From assembly GCA_016841425.1 (NCBI GenBank), contig JAENZE010000001.1:310001-374000 (forward strand): a DNA stretch of 64,000 nucleotides, given 5' to 3'. Made by a program: the position numbers and the translations under genes. The notes under the pieces were generated by a model. It saw only the letters and a list, made by a program, of their open reading frames with translations. It was not told the DNA's origin and searched no databases. Below are positions 62,666 to 64,000 of this stretch, one piece after another (the first letter of the stretch is position 1; every line of letters begins with the position of its first letter). Source of the stretch: Syntrophomonas sp. (GTDB lineage: Bacteria; Bacillota; Syntrophomonadia; Syntrophomonadales; Syntrophomonadaceae).

Positions 62666-62681
62666 CAGGCAGGTGAGCTAG

Positions 62682-63710
62682 ATGACCCTGGATAATCGCA
62701 AAAGCAAAATATTAGAATCAATTATTCGGGACTATGTTGAAACTGCCGAGCCGGTAGGGTCACGTTCGGTAGTAAGGAAACATAATCTCAGAATAAGCGC
62801 TGCTACGGTTCGAAATGAAATGGCTGATCTGGAGGATATGGGATATCTGGAGCAGCCCCATACTTCTGCGGGCAGAATACCTTCAGAAATGGGTTTCAGG
62901 TATTATGTGGACTGTATGATGCAAAAGGAGACCCTGGACGATTCTGAGCTGGAACTGCTGCAAAAGATACTAAATGAAAATATAGGCGAATGGAGCGATA
63001 TTGTTAGCAAGGTGGGGAATTTTCTGTCCCAGGTAACTAATTACGCCTCTTTCGTCATAGTCCCTTCCATAAAATTGAGTGAGTTTAAGAATATACAAAT
63101 TATTCCAATAGCCAATGGAAAAGCTATGCTGCTGGTAGTAACCGATGTTGGCGTGCTGATGCATCGGCAAATAGATATCCCGACATCTATCGCCAGTGAA
63201 GAACTGCAGCTAATAGGGAAAGCATTTACCAGGGTTTTATCAGGTACCAGGCTGGAGGAAATGAGGCGTAATGAACTGAAAGCTCTGCGTGAAGATCTAA
63301 AAAACCGCAGAAAAGTGATCGATAAGGTACTGGAAGCGGTTGATATTATGATGCAAGGTTCCAGAGACGAAAGTGTAGTCATAAGCGGTGCGTTGAATAT
63401 ATTAAACGAACCGGAATTTAAGGATCTGGAGAAATTAAAACGGATATTGACCATCCTGGAAGAAGATGTTCTATTAAAGCAGATTATTCCTGATCCCATC
63501 AGTGAAGAGGTAAATATCACTATTGGCAAAGAAAATAAAGCTGAAGATATACAGGAAATGAGTCTGGTGATAGCCGGTTACAATAACTTTGGGGAAATGG
63601 GGAAAATAGGGGTTATTGGTCCGGTCAGAATGGAATACTGGAAGGCAGCGGGGACCGTTGAATCTCTCCGAAACATTCTAGACCAGGTATTAAGCAAGAA
63701 ATATTTCTAA
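62682..63710 (+). CDS. hrcA: Heat-inducible transcription repressor HrcA
   Basis: 342 residues. Winged-helix N-terminus ([53 protein letters not shown]), then GAF-like dimer domain and [11 protein letters not shown] end. GGTGAG precedes the ATG. Binds the CIRCE site upstream. In most Firmicutes grpE follows; here a chaperonin gene is next. Confidence 0.97.
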   Translation: MTLDNRKSKILESIIRDYVETAEPVGSRSVVRKHNLRISAATVRNEMADLEDMGYLEQPHTSAGRIPSEMGFRYYVDCMMQKETLDDSELELLQKILNENIGEWSDIVSKVGNFLSQVTNYASFVIVPSIKLSEFKNIQIIPIANGKAMLLVVTDVGVLMHRQIDIPTSIASEELQLIGKAFTRVLSGTRLEEMRRNELKALREDLKNRRKVIDKVLEAVDIMMQGSRDESVVISGALNILNEPEFKDLEKLKRILTILEEDVLLKQIIPDPISEEVNITIGKENKAEDIQEMSLVIAGYNNFGEMGKIGVIGPVRMEYWKAAGTVESLRNILDQVLSKKYF

Positions 63711-63735
63711 GATTGATAATATCAAGGAGGCGTTA

Positions 63736-64000
63736 ATGTCTGATCATATGCTTACCGGTCAACAGGAAGCAGAGGAGAATTTTCGGACTCTGCTTAATAA
63801 TACCAGCGCTGCTCAGGCAGTATCCCGGGTGGTTGAGGGAACTATTGGACCCAAGGGCCTGGATGTTATGCTCATCGATAATCTGGGTGGTATAGCTGTA
63901 AGCAATGACGGTCTCACTATATTAAAATTAATGGAAGTTAACCATCCAGTAGCCCGGATGATTATTAGTGCAGTTAAATCACAGCAGTCTGAAGTAGGAG
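63736..64000 (+). CDS. Archaeal-type (group II/III) chaperonin, N-terminal part
   Basis: The first 88 codons are in the window, starting at an ATG 7 bases after AGGAGG. GTIGPKGLDVMLIDNLGG and SNDGLTILK are the nucleotide-site motifs of thermosome/CCT-like chaperonins (archaeal form: GPKGMDKML, TNDGATILK), and EVNHPVARMIISAVKSQQSEVG fits the same family. They do not match GroEL (TLGPKGRNV, TKDGVTVAK). Bacterial group III chaperonins of this type occur in the dnaK operon of some Clostridia, as the hrcA context suggests. The gene runs off the window end. Confidence 0.88.
   Translation, partial: MSDHMLTGQQEAEENFRTLLNNTSAAQAVSRVVEGTIGPKGLDVMLIDNLGGIAVSNDGLTILKLMEVNHPVARMIISAVKSQQSEVG

Overview
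The window reads as a chromosome segment of a spore-forming, low-to-mid GC anaerobe of the class Clostridia. The content (acyl-CoA dehydrogenase, a complete Fix/Etf electron-transfer set, several acyl-CoA transferases, sporulation genes, an archaeal-type chaperonin behind hrcA) points to a syntrophic fatty-acid oxidiser close to Syntrophomonas. That placement is inferred from gene content and remembered synteny, not from a database search.

Backbone. The conserved Firmicutes order can be followed through the whole window: end of an FtsW/RodA gene, spoIVFA-spoIVFB, a radical-SAM pair, rng, rplU-prp-rpmA, a spo0B-like gene, obg, proB-proA (1-11.6 kb); nadD-yqeK-HEAT protein-rsfS (27.9-30.2 kb); leuS with a T-box leader (31.7-34.5 kb); comEA-comEC (36.8-39.8 kb); holA, rpsT, spoIIP (54-56.6 kb); then murJ, lepA, hemW, hrcA and the first 88 codons of a group II/III-type chaperonin (57.7-64 kb).

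Accessory segments interrupt this order. (a) 11.7-19.7 kb holds SDR + acyl-CoA dehydrogenase on the minus strand, divergent from etfB/etfA/fixC/fixX on the plus strand, followed by a sigma-54 activator. Both divergent transcripts start with good -24/-12 sigma-54 promoters, so this looks like one regulated module feeding acyl-CoA electrons into a FixABCX-type complex. (b) 20-27.8 kb holds cysK, a Cys-rich protein, a molybdopterin-oxidoreductase remnant, an exosporium-type protein, and a TetR / CoA-transferase / HpaB-family dehydratase cassette lying between two near-identical direct repeats. (c) 30.4-31.7 kb holds DUF3796 + XRE regulator and ogt. (d) A second CoA-transferase sits between leuS and comEA. 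(e) 39.8-53.9 kb starts with a run of decayed genes and IS21/IS3 fragments, then an amidohydrolase, a MATE exporter, an MBL hydrolase, a PadR/DUF1700/DUF4097 operon facing an ECF sigma / anti-sigma / ABC transporter operon, a NUDIX hydrolase and an FAD oxidoreductase.

Notable signals are: a complete tRNA-Ala(GGC) gene with encoded CCA inside the leuS T-box leader; the archaeal-like chaperonin directly after CIRCE-hrcA; paired divergent sigma-54 promoters; a family of intergenic hairpins with a constant GGGGACGGT core but different, self-complementary outer arms; a 22-residue holin-like toxin ORF with a convergent antisense RNA promoter; and an acyl-CoA dehydrogenase whose catalytic Glu appears to sit in the isovaleryl-CoA-dehydrogenase position. 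No rRNA gene, CRISPR array or intact insertion sequence was seen.
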